Assembly (NCBI GenBank): GCA_033032865.1
Contig: JAWHQI010000148.1
Location: 3,801,501 to 3,865,500, forward strand
Source of the DNA: Dactylorhiza incarnata
Taxonomy: Eukaryota > Streptophyta > Magnoliopsida > Asparagales > Orchidaceae
Reading direction: 5' to 3'
DNA: 64,000 nucleotides
Part shown: positions 1 to 11,689 of the stretch, piece by piece
How the letters are laid out: every line of letters begins with the position of its first letter
How positions within the stretch are numbered: the first letter of the stretch is position 1
Program-made: the position numbers and the translations under genes
The notes under the pieces: model-generated
Told to the model about the DNA's origin: nothing
The model's database searches: none
The model's input: the letters and a program-made list of their open reading frames with translations, nothing else

Positions 1-13
1 TCCTACGAATCTC

Positions 14-1654
14 TTGTCTGTTAGCAGTTTAACTAAACAACTTAATTGCTCTATCACCTTTTTCTCCTCTCATTGTGTGTTTCAGGATCTGGCGAGTGGG
101 AAGACGATTGGTGGTGGACATGAGTCAGGTGGAGTGTATATCATGGACAACTGTCAGGCTTTTAGTTCTCAGAATATTACCGACCAGGATCAGTTGAGGC
201 TGTGGCACAAGAGATTTGGGCATGCTCGGTTGAAGACCTTGAAAGCTATTTTTCCGCATTTGCTTAATGTTAAAACTGTTACTTTTGATTGTCAGTCTTG
301 TGAATTTTCTAAGCATTGTAGGACCAACTATGCTCCTAGTTTGAGTAGAAGTTTGAAATGTTTTGATTTGATACATTCCGATGTCTGGACATCTCCTATT
401 TGTTCTGTGAATGGTTTTCAATATTTTGTTTCTTTTATTGATGATCACTCACGCTTTACCTGGGTGTACCTCATGAAAAAGAAGGATGAAGTCTCAAAAA
501 TTTTTCAGTTGTTCTATCATTATGTGCAGACTCAATTTGGAACTGCAATTAAAATTCTTAGGAGTGACAATGGAGGCGAATATACGTGCAGTGACCTTCA
601 GTTGTTTCTGAGAGATCATGGGATTATTTTTCAATCTTCCTGCCCGGGGACCCCTCAACAGAATGGTGTTGCCGAAAGAAAGAATCGTCATATCTTGGAG
701 ACTACTCGATGCTTGTTGCAAGAGATGTTTGTCCCTAAGGGACTATGGGATGAAGGAGTTCTCACATCTGTCTATCTTATTAATAGGATGACTACCGATA
801 CTTTGGGAGGAAAGTACCCTCTTCAGATTCTATGCCCAAATATGCCTCTATTCAACCTTCCTCCTAAGGTGTTTTGGTGCGTCGCCTTTGTTCACATCGT
901 GGGGCCTCATAAGGACAAATTAGGGCCACAATCTGTAAAATGTGTCTTTGTGGGATATGCTGCCAACCAAAAGGGATATAAGTGTTATTCTCCTACTCTC
1001 CGGAGAAGGTTTATATCAAAAGATGTTACTTTTTTCGAGAACATTCCGTATTATTCCAATGAGGGCAAACTCATCTCGTTTCAGAAGGAAAACAATGAAG
1101 AAAGTGACATGTTGCCACCTCTTCCTGTTCTTGTTGATGGGTCTGCTCCAGAAAGTGTTGATATGCCTGTTATAAAGGAAACCCCAACGAGTGATCTTCG
1201 TGTTTACAGAAGAAAAGGGGATCTTCAAGTATATCAAAGAAGAAAAAACATCAAGACTGGACAAGAATGTCACACTCATGCTCCACCACCTACCACCACT
1301 CCGCCAGATCCAAGCTACAACACCACTTCAGAGATCCCTTCTGCTCTTCTGCTTCAGAGCGGTCGTACTAGATATCCTATGGATAAATATGTTGGGTATC
1401 ACTCTATCTCTCACTCATTACAAGTATATCTTGCTTCTGTTTCCTCTATTCCTATTCCTAACAGTTTTTTAGAAGCTAGCTCAAATTTCCACTGGGTAAA
1501 GGCTATGGAGGAGGAGATGAACGCTCTCCAACGTCAAAAGACTTGGGAAATTGTTCCTATTCCTAATGGGCGCCATCTAGTCGGATGCAAATGGATTTAT
1601 ACTACAAATTTCTACAAGATGGTACTCTTGATAGGTACAAAGCGAGATTGGTAG
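14..1654 (+). pseudogene. pol: Copia pol, GAG-pre-integrase and integrase part
   Basis: Open frame of about 546 codons, continuing from the left edge, so its first Met is not a real start. The GAG-pre-integrase motif WHKRFGHA is near residue 62. The integrase core follows with all three catalytic positions visible: Asp in HSDVW, Asp in RSDNGGEY and Glu in GVAERKNRH. The integrase C-terminal region and the linker to RT come next. The frame is lost just after WIYTT, near 1600, where the same protein continues in another frame. Family knowledge: this enzyme inserts retrotransposon cDNA into the host genome. Frameshift and truncation make it non-functional here. Confidence 0.88.
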
Positions 1655-2619
1655 CTAAAGGTTTTACTCAGGTTGATGGTGTAGACTTCCAAGAGACCTT
1701 TGCTCCGGTTGCTAAATTGAACTCCGTCAGAATTCTCCTATCTATTGCTGCTCATAAGTCTTGGACTCTACATCAACTAGATGTTAAAAATGCATTCCTA
1801 CATGGTGAATTGGAGGAAGAAATCTATATGACTCCTCCTCCTGGTATGGATGTTCCTGAAGGACATGTGTGTCGCCTCAAGAATGCCCTATATGGCCTCA
1901 AACAGTCTCCACGTGCCTGGTTTGCCAAGCTAAGTGATAAACTTGTTCATCTGAATTTCAATCGCTGTACTTCAGATCATTCTGTCTTTGTCTACAAAGG
2001 GGAAGGATGCACTACTATTCTCGTTGTCTATGTGGATGATATCATTATTACAGGAACGGATGACCTCCACATTGCTCGGGTTAAGGAGGAATTAGCGTCC
2101 GCATTTGAAATAAAGGATTTGGGTCTCCTTCGGTACTTTCTTGGGATTGAGATTGCGCGTTCTGCCGGGAAGATTATGATCTCCCAGCGTAAATATGTCT
2201 TGGACCTTCTCAATGATGTTGGATATTTGGGAGTCAAACCTGTGGATAGTCCTGTGGACCCTGGTTATGACATTCATAAGGAGACCTCTCCTGATCTTGA
2301 GAGGAAGTCTGATTTTCAACGAATTGTGGGGAAATTGATTTATTTGACCATCACCAGACCTGATATCTCCTTCGCTGTGGGGTTGGTTAGTCAATTCATG
2401 CACAACCCAAAGGTTCATCACTATCAAGCTGTTCTGCGGATTCTGAAATATTTAAAAAAGGACCCTGGAAAAGGCATTATCTATCAAAATCATGGTCATC
2501 TTAAGGTCCATGGGTACTGCGATGCTGATTGGGCAGACTCTTCCGTGGACATGAGATCTACTAGTGGATATACGATCTATACATGCATCATCGATTGCAA
2601 AATGAAGTTGGATAAATAA
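1585..2619 (+). pseudogene. pol: Copia pol, reverse transcriptase and partial RNase H
   Basis: Continues the integrase frame after a one-base shift. It begins in the RT_Ty1 domain ([14 protein letters not shown], then [10 protein letters not shown]) and carries the intact polymerase motif VVYVDDIII near 2030. The RT-RNase H connection (KLIYLTITRPDIS) follows. RNase H starts (YCDADWADS) but breaks off after the conserved RSTSGY stretch and runs into unrelated sequence and a stop at 2617. Most of the RNase H and the 3' LTR are missing, so the copy is dead. Confidence 0.88.
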
Positions 2620-2707
2620 CTACTAAATTAATATGAGTATTTCAAATCATTTGTTGACCAACATAATCATAAACAGTGCCAAATAAAAATAGTGCAAAAT
2701 GAAGTTG
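2597..2707. repeat. 15-bp direct repeats flanking a short AT-rich segment
   Basis: TGCAAAATGAAGTTG occurs at 2596-2610 and again at 2693-2707, about 97 bp apart, exactly where Copia A stops being recognisable. This could be a target-site duplication of a tiny insertion or a repair-generated duplication; the sequence does not decide. Confidence 0.5.
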
Positions 2708-3015
2708 AACAAAGCCACCAAGCAAGGAACCAGCCAATAACCAGCAGGGCTGCATGCTACAACAACCATGCTCTAACAGCCACCATGCTACAAGCAGCAG
2801 GGCAGCATGTCAACAGGGAGCATGACAGCCGGCAGCAGGGCAACATGACTACCACAACCAGCAAGGCAACCAGGGAGCAAGGCAGCATGACAGCTGGGCT
2901 ACCAAAACCAGCCGACCAATAAGGCAGCAGGGAGCAAGACATCATGGCAGCAGGGCAACAACAACCAATAAGGTGACCACAATCAACAAGGCAACCACAA
3001 CTAGCAAGGCAACCA
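2700..3015. repeat. Degenerate CAGCAGGGCAGCATG-type tandem repeats
   Basis: Imperfect short units built on CAGCARGGCARCATG and AACCAGCAAGGCAAC repeat across the interval, giving strongly biased translations in all frames. It lies where the 3' LTR or downstream region of minus-strand Copia B would be. No coding function is suggested. Confidence 0.7.
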
Positions 3016-3263
3016 ACAAAGCATGAGAAAACGAAAAATGCAGAGCGAGAGAATGAGAGGGAGAGGTAGGGAGAAGAATGCACCAACCGAGAGAGTGAGA
3101 GCACCAGACGAGAGATTTAGAGTGTAGGAGAAAATAATGAAAGCACTTATCTCTAAATGAGGAGACAAACTAATTAAATAGACTAAGGATTATTACAGGC
3201 TAACGGCAGACCAGACCAATAAGTATAAATACAAATATACAACAATAACTCCAATACTACCCC

Positions 3264-5090
3264 TCAAGGTGGAGCAAAGATGTCAATCATGCCCAGCTTG
3301 GAAGAGAGAAAATCTGAACGAGTAGGACCAAGGGCCTTAGTGAAGGCATCAACAAGTTGGTCGGCCGAAGGAACATAAGTAGGAAGGACGGTCCCAGTAC
3401 GAACGTGATCACGAAGGAAGTGAACATCCATCTCGATGTGCTTGGTGCGCTCATGAAGCACCGAATCCTGAGTGAGAAGAAGGGCAAACTTATTGTCATA
3501 GTAGAGAATCAAGCCATTGGTCAGGGATAGACCAAGTTCAGTCAACAGCGATCGAAACCAAATCAACTCAGTAACACCGTGTGCCATGGCACGATATTCG
3601 GACTCAGCGGACGAGCGCGATACAATGTGTTGTTTCTTACTCCGCCATGAGACAAGATGATCACCATGAAACACACAGAGACCGGTAGTAGAGCGCCGAT
3701 CAGTCAAAGAACCGGTGAAATCAGCATAAGTGAAGCAGGTGAGACTGGAGACACTGTCAGCCCGATAGAATAGCCCAAGACCAGGAGCATGCTTGAGATA
3801 GCGAAGAACACGCCGAGTGACCTCTAGATGAGCAATCCTAGGAGAATGCATAAACTGACTCAGAACGCCTACTGAGAAACTGATGTCTGGCCTCGTATTT
3901 GTCAAGTATGTCAGGCGGCCAACCAGACGCTGGTACTGAGAAGGGTCTGGTAGAGGATCACCAGATTCAGCATGAAGACGATGATTGGTATCCATAGGCG
4001 TACAGATAGGACGACAGCCCAGGAGACCAGAATCCCGGAGGAGATCTAAGGTGTACTTTCACTGGGATATGGAGATGCCCTGTCGGGAGCGAGCCACTTC
4101 AATCCCAAGGAAATAACAGAGAGATCCAAGATCTTTCACCTCAAAGGCGGAGCGGAGAGTAGCTTTCACCTCAGAAATACCAGCAGAGTCATCCCCAATA
4201 AGAATAATGTCGTCAACATAGACCAAGAAAATGGCACGATGGCCCTCTGGCGTGGCGCGAACAAAGCAAGTGTGATCCGCATGACACTGAGTGAAGCTTA
4301 TCTGAAGGATAATAGTGCTGAACCGGTCAAACCAGGCACGCGGTGATTGCTTCAGGCCGTACAAGGATTTGTGCAGACGACAAACCCTGCCCGAATACTC
4401 CCCCTGAAGGGCAAATCCCGGTGGAGGAGCCATATAAACCTCCTCCTGTAAGGTTCCATGGAGGAAAGCATTCTTGGCGTCGAGCTGGTAGAGTGGCCAT
4501 GCACGGGACGCCGCAAGGGAGAGCAGAAGACGAACACTAGTCAGCTTGGCCACTGGAGCAAACGTGGCCCCAAACTCATCAGGAGCCTGAGTAAATCCCT
4601 TAGCCACCAAGCGAGCCTTGTAGCGATCAATCGAACCATCAACACCATACTTCACAGTATAGACCCATTTGCACCCAACGGTGCGTTTCCCGGGTGGCAG
4701 AGGAACAAGAGACCACGTCCTGGTATGACGAAGAGCAGACATCTCCTCCTCCATGGCCCGAACCCACCGCGAATCAAGGAGAGCCTCATCAGTCGAAGCA
4801 GGGATTCGAACCGAATCAGCAGCAACCACAAAAACCTGGTAAGAGGGAAAGAACTGCTGGTAGGAAACAACACTAGCCAGCGGGTGCTCAGTAACAGAAA
4901 AACGAACACAAGCACGGTGGCCCTTTCGCAAGGCAATAGGGAAATCATCAGAAGTAGTAGAGGGAGGAGGCTCAAGAGAGGTACCTGCAACCGGAAGGAG
5001 CCATGGAGCCGGAATTGAGGGAGAAATGGGAGTAACAGGTGGTGTGGGCGCGCGAAGGCGAGTGTAAGTAAGTAGGACAGGCGAGAACAA
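3264..5090 (-). pseudogene. pol: Copia B pol: RT and RNase H with an in-frame stop
   Basis: A single minus-strand frame interrupted only by a stop at 4059-4061, in place of the Arg or Lys codon of the SQRKYTLDLL motif. RT motifs run in order: [34 protein letters not shown] and the catalytic LVYVDDIIL. After the stop come TNTRPDISF and an RNase H that ends at FAPP, just before the polypurine tract. The RNase H start reads FTYADFTGS where relatives in this window have YTDSDYAGS or YTDADWAGS, so the first catalytic Asp appears replaced by Tyr. Both changes argue for a dead copy. Confidence 0.88.
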
Positions 5091-5098
5091 AGACCCAT

Positions 5099-7288
5099 TT
5101 AAGAATGAAGCTTCTAAGAAACATAGGCCCTCACATTCAATTCACGCACTTGAATTCCTATGGAAGCAAACATTCTAAGGGCATCTATTATGCTAATTAA
5201 TCTATCATATATAAACAGTTGATATAATAAAAAAGCTTGCTATAAATGTAAAATGAAAAACACAGTACAAATTACAATTCATCAAATGAATAAAAATCAA
5301 CAAACATATAATCCACAAGGCTCCCACTAAAGACGATCATTCAGGTATCTAATACCCATTGATCTAATATGTCTATCATGCTTCTTTTGCGCAAGAGGCT
5401 TTGTCAGTGGATCCACTATTTTTCTTCAGTCGGTACTCTGCAAAACTTCACATCTCCTCGATCGACAATTTCTCGAATAAGATGGAACCGCAGAAGTATG
5501 AGCTTGGAGCGCTGATGAGATCTAGGTTCCTTAGCTTAGGCAATAACACCGTTGTTGTCACAGTAGAGAACTACGAGATCAACAATGCTAGGAATTACAT
5601 CTAGCTCGCCGATGAATTTCCTAATCCATACAGCCTCCTTCGCTGCATTTGCTGCAGCAATATACTCGGCTTCTGTCGTAGAATCGGCAACTGTCTCTTG
5701 CTTGGAACTCTTCCAGCTTACAGCTCCTCCATTAATGCAAAGTACAAAACCTGACTCAGACTTTGAGTCGTCCCTATCAATCTGGAAGCTAGCATCCGTG
5801 TAACCTTTTACAACGGGCTCTTCCTCTCCACCAAACACCAGAGATACATCCTTTGTCCTTCTCAGGTACTTCAGGATATTCTTGACTGCAATCCAGTGAC
5901 TGTCAATGAGATCAGACTGATATCTGCTAGTCATGCTCAAAGCGTCAGAGACATCGGGTCGAGTGCATAACATTGGATACATGATTGATCCAACTGCAGA
6001 AGCATATGGAATCAACTTCATGCGGTCCTTCTCTTCCAAAGATTTAGGACACTTGTCCTTAGAGAGACTCACACCATGCGACATGAGTAAAAATCCCTTC
6101 TTGAACTCAAGCATGCTGAACCGTTTCAACACCTTCTCAATGTATGTACTTTGGGTCAAACCCAGCAACTTCTTCGATCTATCTCTATAGATCTTAATAC
6201 CAAGTATATAAGTCGCTTCGCCTAAGTCTTTCATAGCAAAGCATCTCCCTAGGTTGTTCTTAACAACTTGCAGGGTCAGAATGTCATTCCCGATCAACAA
6301 TATGTCATCCACATACAATATCAGGAAGACAACAATGCTGTCACTAATCCTCTTGTAAACGCAAGACTCATCATCGTTCTTGATGAAACCAAACTCTTTG
6401 ATTTCCTCATCAAAACGAAGATTCCAACTTCGAGAAGCTTGTTTCAATCCATAAATGGATCGATTCAACTTGCATATTTTAGTAGCTTCACTTGAAGATA
6501 CAATACCCTCGGGTTGTGTCATATACACTTCCTCAAGGAGATTTCCATTAAGGAAAGCCGTTTCGACATCCATTTACCAGATCTCGTAGTCATAATACGC
6601 AGCAATAACAAGTAGAATTTTGGTGGACTTGACCATAACAACAGGGAAAAAGGTCTCATCATAGTCAACACCATGAATTTGCCTAAAACCTTTAGCCACC
6701 AGCCGGTCTTTGAACGTCTATACATTCCCATCCATGTCGATCTTCTTCTTGAATACCCACCTGCACCCTATGGGTCGTACCCCTTCAGGTGGTTCCACCA
6801 AGGTCCAAACTTGGTCTGTATACATGGAGTCCATTTCGGATTTCATGGCCTCAAGCCACTTCTCGGAGTCTGGTCCATTCATAGCATATTGGTAGGTTGC
6901 AGGTTCATCATCATGATCCACAAACAACACATTACCTATCTGAGACATGAGAAATCCATATCTTTTAGGTTCAAATCTTGGTCTACCAGATCTACGTAGG
7001 ACTTGTGTTTCTTGAGCAGACTCTCTAGCTACAACTTCTTGTAGTCCTTGCTCAGGTTCCAATTCCGGTTCGTTCTCAGTTTGTTGTTCTTGAACTTCTT
7101 CAAGTTCTACCTTTGCAGTCTTTCTGGATAAGAACTCTTTCTCCAAAAAGACACCAGTCCTTGCGACAAACACTTTGCCCTCAGACGGCAGGTAGAAGTA
7201 GTATCCTTTTGTCTCCCTAGGATACCCCTAGATAACACTTACCCGATTTAGGTTCCATCTTGTCAGGCATTTGACGTCGTACGTATGC
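5099..7288 (-). mobile_element. Copia element C, same family as element E, truncated at both ends
   Basis: Minus-strand Copia whose sequence closely matches 42487-44700 of plus-strand element E, including the stretch after the pol stop. It lacks both LTRs. The 5' truncation falls near 7288 in the integrase C-terminal region (EAYVRRQMPDK); the 3' side stops at 5099 inside the segment between pol and the 3' LTR. Confidence 0.85.
5335..7288 (-). pseudogene. pol: Copia C pol: integrase tail, RT and RNase H, frameshifted
   Basis: Translated segments at 7288-7217, 7173-6718, 6731-6519 and 6573-5536 on the minus strand tile one Copia polyprotein across several frameshifts. The acidic integrase-RT linker contains the repeated EPELEPEQG type sequence. 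RT carries MDVETAFLNGN and an intact LYVDDILLIG motif, and RNase H has GYTDASFQ. The frame of the long RT/RNase H part breaks near 5536, and the C-terminus is readable in other frames down to about 5335. Element E shows the same domains in a longer copy. Confidence 0.85.
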
Positions 7289-7324
7289 CTCTACCTGTTT
7301 GACCACTTCAGTCCTGCCGCTACT

Positions 7325-10027
7325 CTGCATGCCCTCTCTGCAGCTCAGACCTCTGTGGATGCCTAACACTGCCGTCTGGGCCATCCTTCTATATCTACTA
7401 TGCATCTTTTATTTCCGACTATGACGAATGTATCTTTGAATGCTTTAAAATTTGATGTGTGTGTTATTAGTAAACATCATCGTGCTTCTCTTAATCATAT
7501 CTCTGCACCTATTGCTGCTCCTTTTGCTGTGGTTCATACTGATGTTTGGGGCCCTTGTCCTGCCACCTCTATTTCGGGTTTCCATTGGTTTGTCACATTT
7601 ATCGATTGTTTTTCTCGTTGTACGTGGGTCTACTTGATGAAAAACAAGAATAATGTTTTCCCTTTATTTCAACGTTTCCATAAAATGGTGACTACCCATT
7701 TTAATGTTCCTATTAAAGTTTTGCGCAGTGATAATGGTCGTGAGTACATTGACTCTTCCTTTGAGCGTTATCTCAGCGATCAATACATTACACATCAGAC
7801 ATCTTGAGTCTATACCCCAACTCAGAATGGGGCCGCCGAACGCAAGAATCACCATCTGCCTCCTCCTGAAGATGCACCTCCCGAAGTATTTTTGGGGTGA
7901 TGCGGTTCTCACTGTGGCGTACCTTATCAATCGCTTGCCCACTCGTGTTCTTGACCACAAATCCCCCCTTGAGACACTTTCTGTCTCTCCTCCTCATCTT
8001 CTTCCTCGCGTCTTTGGGTGTGTGTTTTGTCTATGTGCACCCCAAGTCCAAACTTGACCTTGGGCCCTTCAGTGCATCTTTATTGGGTATTCTTCTACCC
8101 AAAAGGGCTATAAGTGCTTTCATCCAGCTTCGAAAAAGACCTTTGTCACTATGGATGTCACGTTTTTGGAGTATGAGTCCTACTACTTGCCCTCACTTCA
8201 GGGGGAGTCTCACCCGGTGGAAGTGAGCTCTCTTCCTTTACCCATTCCTCCTTCCTATCTGACTCTCACCCCCACTTACATCTGTACCTACCCCTGCTCC
8301 GACTCCGGTGACCGCTCCTCCCTTACAGGTGTATACTCGGCGGAATAAGGGTCCAGGTATGTCGGCTTCACACAGGCTACCCGCTCTAACATCAGATCCA
8401 TCTTTGGGGACTCAAGGTAATTGTTTCTCTACCGAACATCCGATGTCCCACTTTGTGTCCTATAACTCGTTATCCCCCTCACACAAACTCTTTATTACAT
8501 CTCTTTCCTCTGTTTCTATTCCCTCAACTTGGCAGGAAGCTGCTATGCGTGAGGAGATGTTGGCGCTGGAAAAAAATTGTACATGGAACTTGGTTCCTTT
8601 ACCACCAGGCAAGTCCGTGGTAGGGTGTAAGTGGGTGTTCTCCGTCAAACAGAACTCTCAAGGTGTTGTTGAATGATACAAGGCTCGATTGGTGGCTAAG
8701 GGCTATACTCAGACCATGAAGATTGACTATCAAGAGACCTTTGCCCCCGTGGCAAAGAAGAATTCCATAAGAGTTTTGCTCTCCTGTGCTGCCTGCAATG
8801 GGTGGACTTTGACCCAGCTAGATGTGAAGAATGCTTTTCTCCATGGGATATGGAAGAAGAAGTCTACATGTCTTTACCACCTGGTCTTACCCCGACAAGA
8901 TCTGGCGGGATGGTATCCAGATAGAAGAAAGCCCTATATGGCCTAAAACAGTCTCCTCGGGCCTGGTTTGGGAGATTCCATAAGGTTATGGTCACTTTCG
9001 GATACTCACAGAGCAATGCCGATCTTACTTTATTTGTAAGGCACAAGCATGGGAGACTCACAACTCTTATTGTCTATGTGGATGATATTATTTTAACGGG
9101 GGATGATATTGAAGAGATCCAGACTCTAAAACAAAGACTAGCAAATGAGTTTGAAGTAAAAGACCTGGGAAATCTCAGATACTTCCTGGAGATTGAGGTC
9201 GCTCGGTCAAAGCATGAGATTTTCATATCTTAAAGGAAGTACATTCTTGACTTGCTCCAATCTTGCGGGATGAGTGAGTATAGACCTGCTGACACTCCGA
9301 AGTCAACCATAGATTGTGAAGAGATGATGGAGAAGCGGTTGCTGATATTACTGAGTTTCAACAACTGACTGGGTATCTTATCTACCTATCTCATACTCGT
9401 CCGGATATTTCATATATCGTGGTTGTTATGATCCAGTTCATGCACTCACCAAAAACCCGTCACTTAGAAGATGCTCACTGGGTCCTTCGATATCTCAAGT
9501 CCTCCCCTGGAAAGTGTATCCTGTTCTCCCCGGGAAAGGAATTAACTGTTGAAGTCTATACTGATGCTGACTGGGCAGGCTTGGCTGGTGACCGACGTTC
9601 CACATCTGGTTATTGTTCTCTAGTTGGTTGTAATCTGGTAACGTGGAGAAGTAAAAAACAACATGTGGTTGCCAGGTCCAGTGCTGAGGCTGAATTCAGA
9701 GCTATGGCTCATGATATTTGCGAGGGAATGTGGATTAAATCTCTTCTGAACGACCTTGGCATGGAAAGCAAGGATCCTATGAGACTCTACTGCGATAGCA
9801 AAACAGCCATTAGCATTGCACACAATCCAGTACAACATGATCGCACAAAGCACGTGGAGGTCGACCACCACTTTATCAAAGAGAACATTGAAAGAGGGGT
9901 TGTGAGCACACTTTTTGTCCCTTCAGATCAACAGTTAGCAGACGTTCTCACCAAGGGGTTAAGTCTGAATGTTTTTGGCAAGATTATGTCCAAGTTGGGC
10001 ATGCAGGATATCACACGCCCAACTTGA
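7325..10027 (+). pseudogene. pol: Copia D pol, heavily degraded
   Basis: Tiled plus-strand segments give the whole 3' two thirds of a Copia pol: RLGHPSIST (pre-integrase, after an in-frame TAA), integrase with HTDVWG and RSDNGREY, a stop after ITHQTS near 7807, then NGAAERKN in another frame. Linker, RT ([23 protein letters not shown] at about 9070) and a complete RNase H (9419-10027, YTDADWAG and YCDSKTAIS) follow. At least four frameshifts and several stops (for example at 8674 and 9231) separate these pieces, so no functional protein can be made. Confidence 0.85.
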
Positions 10028-10034
10028 AGGGGAG

Positions 10035-10149
10035 TATTAGAATTATGGTTTTTATTGTATTATTTTTCTCCTTTATTACTCTAGATGTATCTACTCCATA
10101 GGAGTGAGCCCCTTTCAACGAATGGAATTCCAATTTTCCTATTCCAACA
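10035..10149 (+). repeat. 3' LTR of Copia D, about 115 bp
   Basis: Follows the polypurine tract directly, begins TATTAGAATTATGG (canonical TG mutated to TA) and ends TATTCCAACA. Its ends resemble the 105-bp LTR of Copia F (TGTTAGACTATT to GATTCAACA). No matching 5' LTR is present because the element is truncated. Confidence 0.65.
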
Positions 10150-10429
10150 CTTATCATTATTGAAACAATAATTTGGGGATCTGACATGTTTGTACATATA
10201 TTCGCCATTTTCTGCATGCATTTATGTTTCATCGTGTATATATTTTTTTAGCTGTGTTCATATTTTGCTCTTTTTTCCATGTCTAAGCACATGTACAGGT
10301 CATTTGTGAGTAGGTTTGTATGTAATTTCAGTCTGTGTTGTCTAGATAGCAATTTTTTCATGTGTAAGCACTTGAGAACACAACATTTGTAGTATGTATC
10401 TATAAAATTTCTGTTTGCATTGACATCAG
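10150..10429 (+). other. AT-rich intronic sequence upstream of a SKI2 exon
   Basis: No retroelement protein is readable here. The 3' end has a pyrimidine-containing tract and the acceptor CATCAG at 10424-10429, so I read it as the end of the preceding SKI2 intron, into which Copia D was inserted. Confidence 0.6.
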
Positions 10430-10583
10430 ATGTATAACGGGTGAGCCTGCTATTGAGGAATATTTTGAGATGGCTGAACAGGTTGAAGCACTCCGAGATC
10501 ACATATCACAGGCAGTCATGCAGTCCCATTCTGCACAACAGTTTCTTTCACCTGGTAGAGTCGTGATTGTTAAATCACAATCT
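10430..10583 (+). CDS. SKI2: SKI2 DExH-box RNA helicase, internal exon
   Basis: A 154-nt exon with acceptor CAG at 10427-10429 and donor GTAAGT at 10584. After one leading base it encodes 51 residues beginning CITGEPAIEEYFEM and ending GRVVIVKSQS. From memory of the family, this matches plant SKI2 just after the helicase core, at the stalk and start of the beta-barrel of the insertion domain. SKI2 is the helicase of the cytoplasmic Ski complex, which feeds mRNAs to the exosome for 3'-5' decay. The ATG at 10470 is an internal Met, not a start. The exon ends in phase 0, matching the exon at 49925. There are no stops. The rest of the gene lies outside the window. Confidence 0.83.
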
Positions 10584-11450
10584 GTAAGTTCCACGCCAAT
10601 TTACTTTTTGTTGTTTACTACTTGCTGCTGTGGTGTTCATAGTTTAAATGACACTGATAGTCTATTCGCTCATTACTCATAACCCAAGCAAATGGAATGT
10701 TTTCTTGTTCAAAATTACCTAATGGTTGAATAAGATATTATTAGGAAAAATCAGTTATTGACATGGTAATTTTTGGGCCTCTTCCTCGTAAGACACGAGG
10801 TATGGGTAATAGTGATTCTAACAAAATATATTGAAATGTTACCCATACATTTCAAGGACATAGCTAACTCTATTTACTTAATTTAATGAAAATATTGTTT
10901 TAGTTCTAGTCAGGGAACTAATAGTGGAGAAAGCTTTTATTATTAACTGATGGTTCTCAATTTATGTTAATTTTATGGTGGCACCAATATGGTATTTAGC
11001 TTTCATCAACAAAAAGATATGATTTTCTTCTTTACAGCTACTTTTTTCTCACACTTAGCATCTTGGCTAAGTGATTTACAGAACATGCCAGTAGAGCTAA
11101 TTACAATTTAATCCTTTTCCATGAAATATCCCCTAGTTCATAATTACATGCTGATTTTTAATGGTGTCAGGACAAGCCAGATTCTATAAAGGAAAAAGTT
11201 TGAAGCTCTATAAATATGAATGACATCATATAATGCACCAGACCATATTTCAATAATTACTTTGACCATCCTCCCTCTAAATTGCACAACTTGCAGGTGC
11301 ATACAGTGCTCTCACTTCCTTTCTCTCCCTCTCAGCTCTTATTCCACATTATGAACCACAAACTAGAACTTCCCTAGTTTGTTTTTATTTTCTCACATGT
11401 AAATTTCTTCAATTATTGCTGTAGAAGAAAAGTGAGTGGAAAATTTTATA
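10584..11450. other. AT-rich intron sequence, no gene seen
   Basis: Low-GC sequence without readable retroelement or host protein in either strand. It is probably residual SKI2 intron. Confidence 0.5.
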
Positions 11451-11689
11451 TTCTCTTTGTTTTTCATGGAGGCCAATCGTCTATTTATAGGAGAGATGTA
11501 AACACCTAAAGTTACACAACATGGGACTGAATAAGAAATATAATTATATTTTAAACTCCCCCGCAAACTGGAGATATACAAACCTAGAGTTATATAAGCG
11601 AGATATGCAAACGTAGAGTTACATACACAAACTGGAACTAAATATGAAATAAAAGAAAGTAATATTTATAATTATAATTTACTCCCCTG

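Larger units (their letters stand above)
1..2620 (+). mobile_element. Copia element A, truncated at both ends
   Basis: Plus-strand Ty1/Copia fragment entering from the left edge. It keeps GAG-pre-integrase, integrase, reverse transcriptase and the first half of RNase H in Copia order, then ends abruptly near 2590 inside RNase H. No LTR, primer-binding site or polypurine tract belonging to it is visible. One frameshift near 1600 splits integrase from RT. Confidence 0.9.
2700..5098 (-). mobile_element. Copia element B, 5'-truncated, with 3' LTR
   Basis: Minus-strand Copia fragment with the end of the integrase-RT linker, RT, RNase H, a polypurine tract (minus CCTTGAGGGGTAG, plus 3255-3267) and a probable 3' LTR beginning near 3254 (minus TATTGGAGTT) and running to lower coordinates. 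The lower LTR border is not resolved. The 5' side is cut at 5098, where it abuts Copia C. The RT resembles that of the Copia nested at 19001-23941. Confidence 0.85.
7289..10149 (+). mobile_element. Copia element D, 5'-truncated, with 3' LTR
   Basis: Plus-strand Copia from within GAG-pre-integrase to the 3' LTR. The polypurine tract is TTGAAGGGGAG (10024-10034) and the LTR spans 10035-10149. Pol is riddled with stops and frameshifts. The short LTR and the protein make it a relative of the complete Copia F, but older. Confidence 0.85.

Noticed and set aside
2692..3104. Frames of 76 and 115 codons in the CAGCAGGGCAGCATG repeats
   Set aside because: Low-complexity translations of the DNA repeat; no retroelement or host homology.
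4352..5098. Plus- and minus-strand ORFs overlapping Copia B RT (for example 4458-5018)
   Set aside because: They are shadows of the minus-strand pol frame with no domain of their own.
10470..10682. ATG at 10470 as the start of a 70-residue gene
   Set aside because: Homology extends upstream to 10431 in the same frame and ends at the GTAAGT donor at 10584; the rest of the frame is intron read-through.
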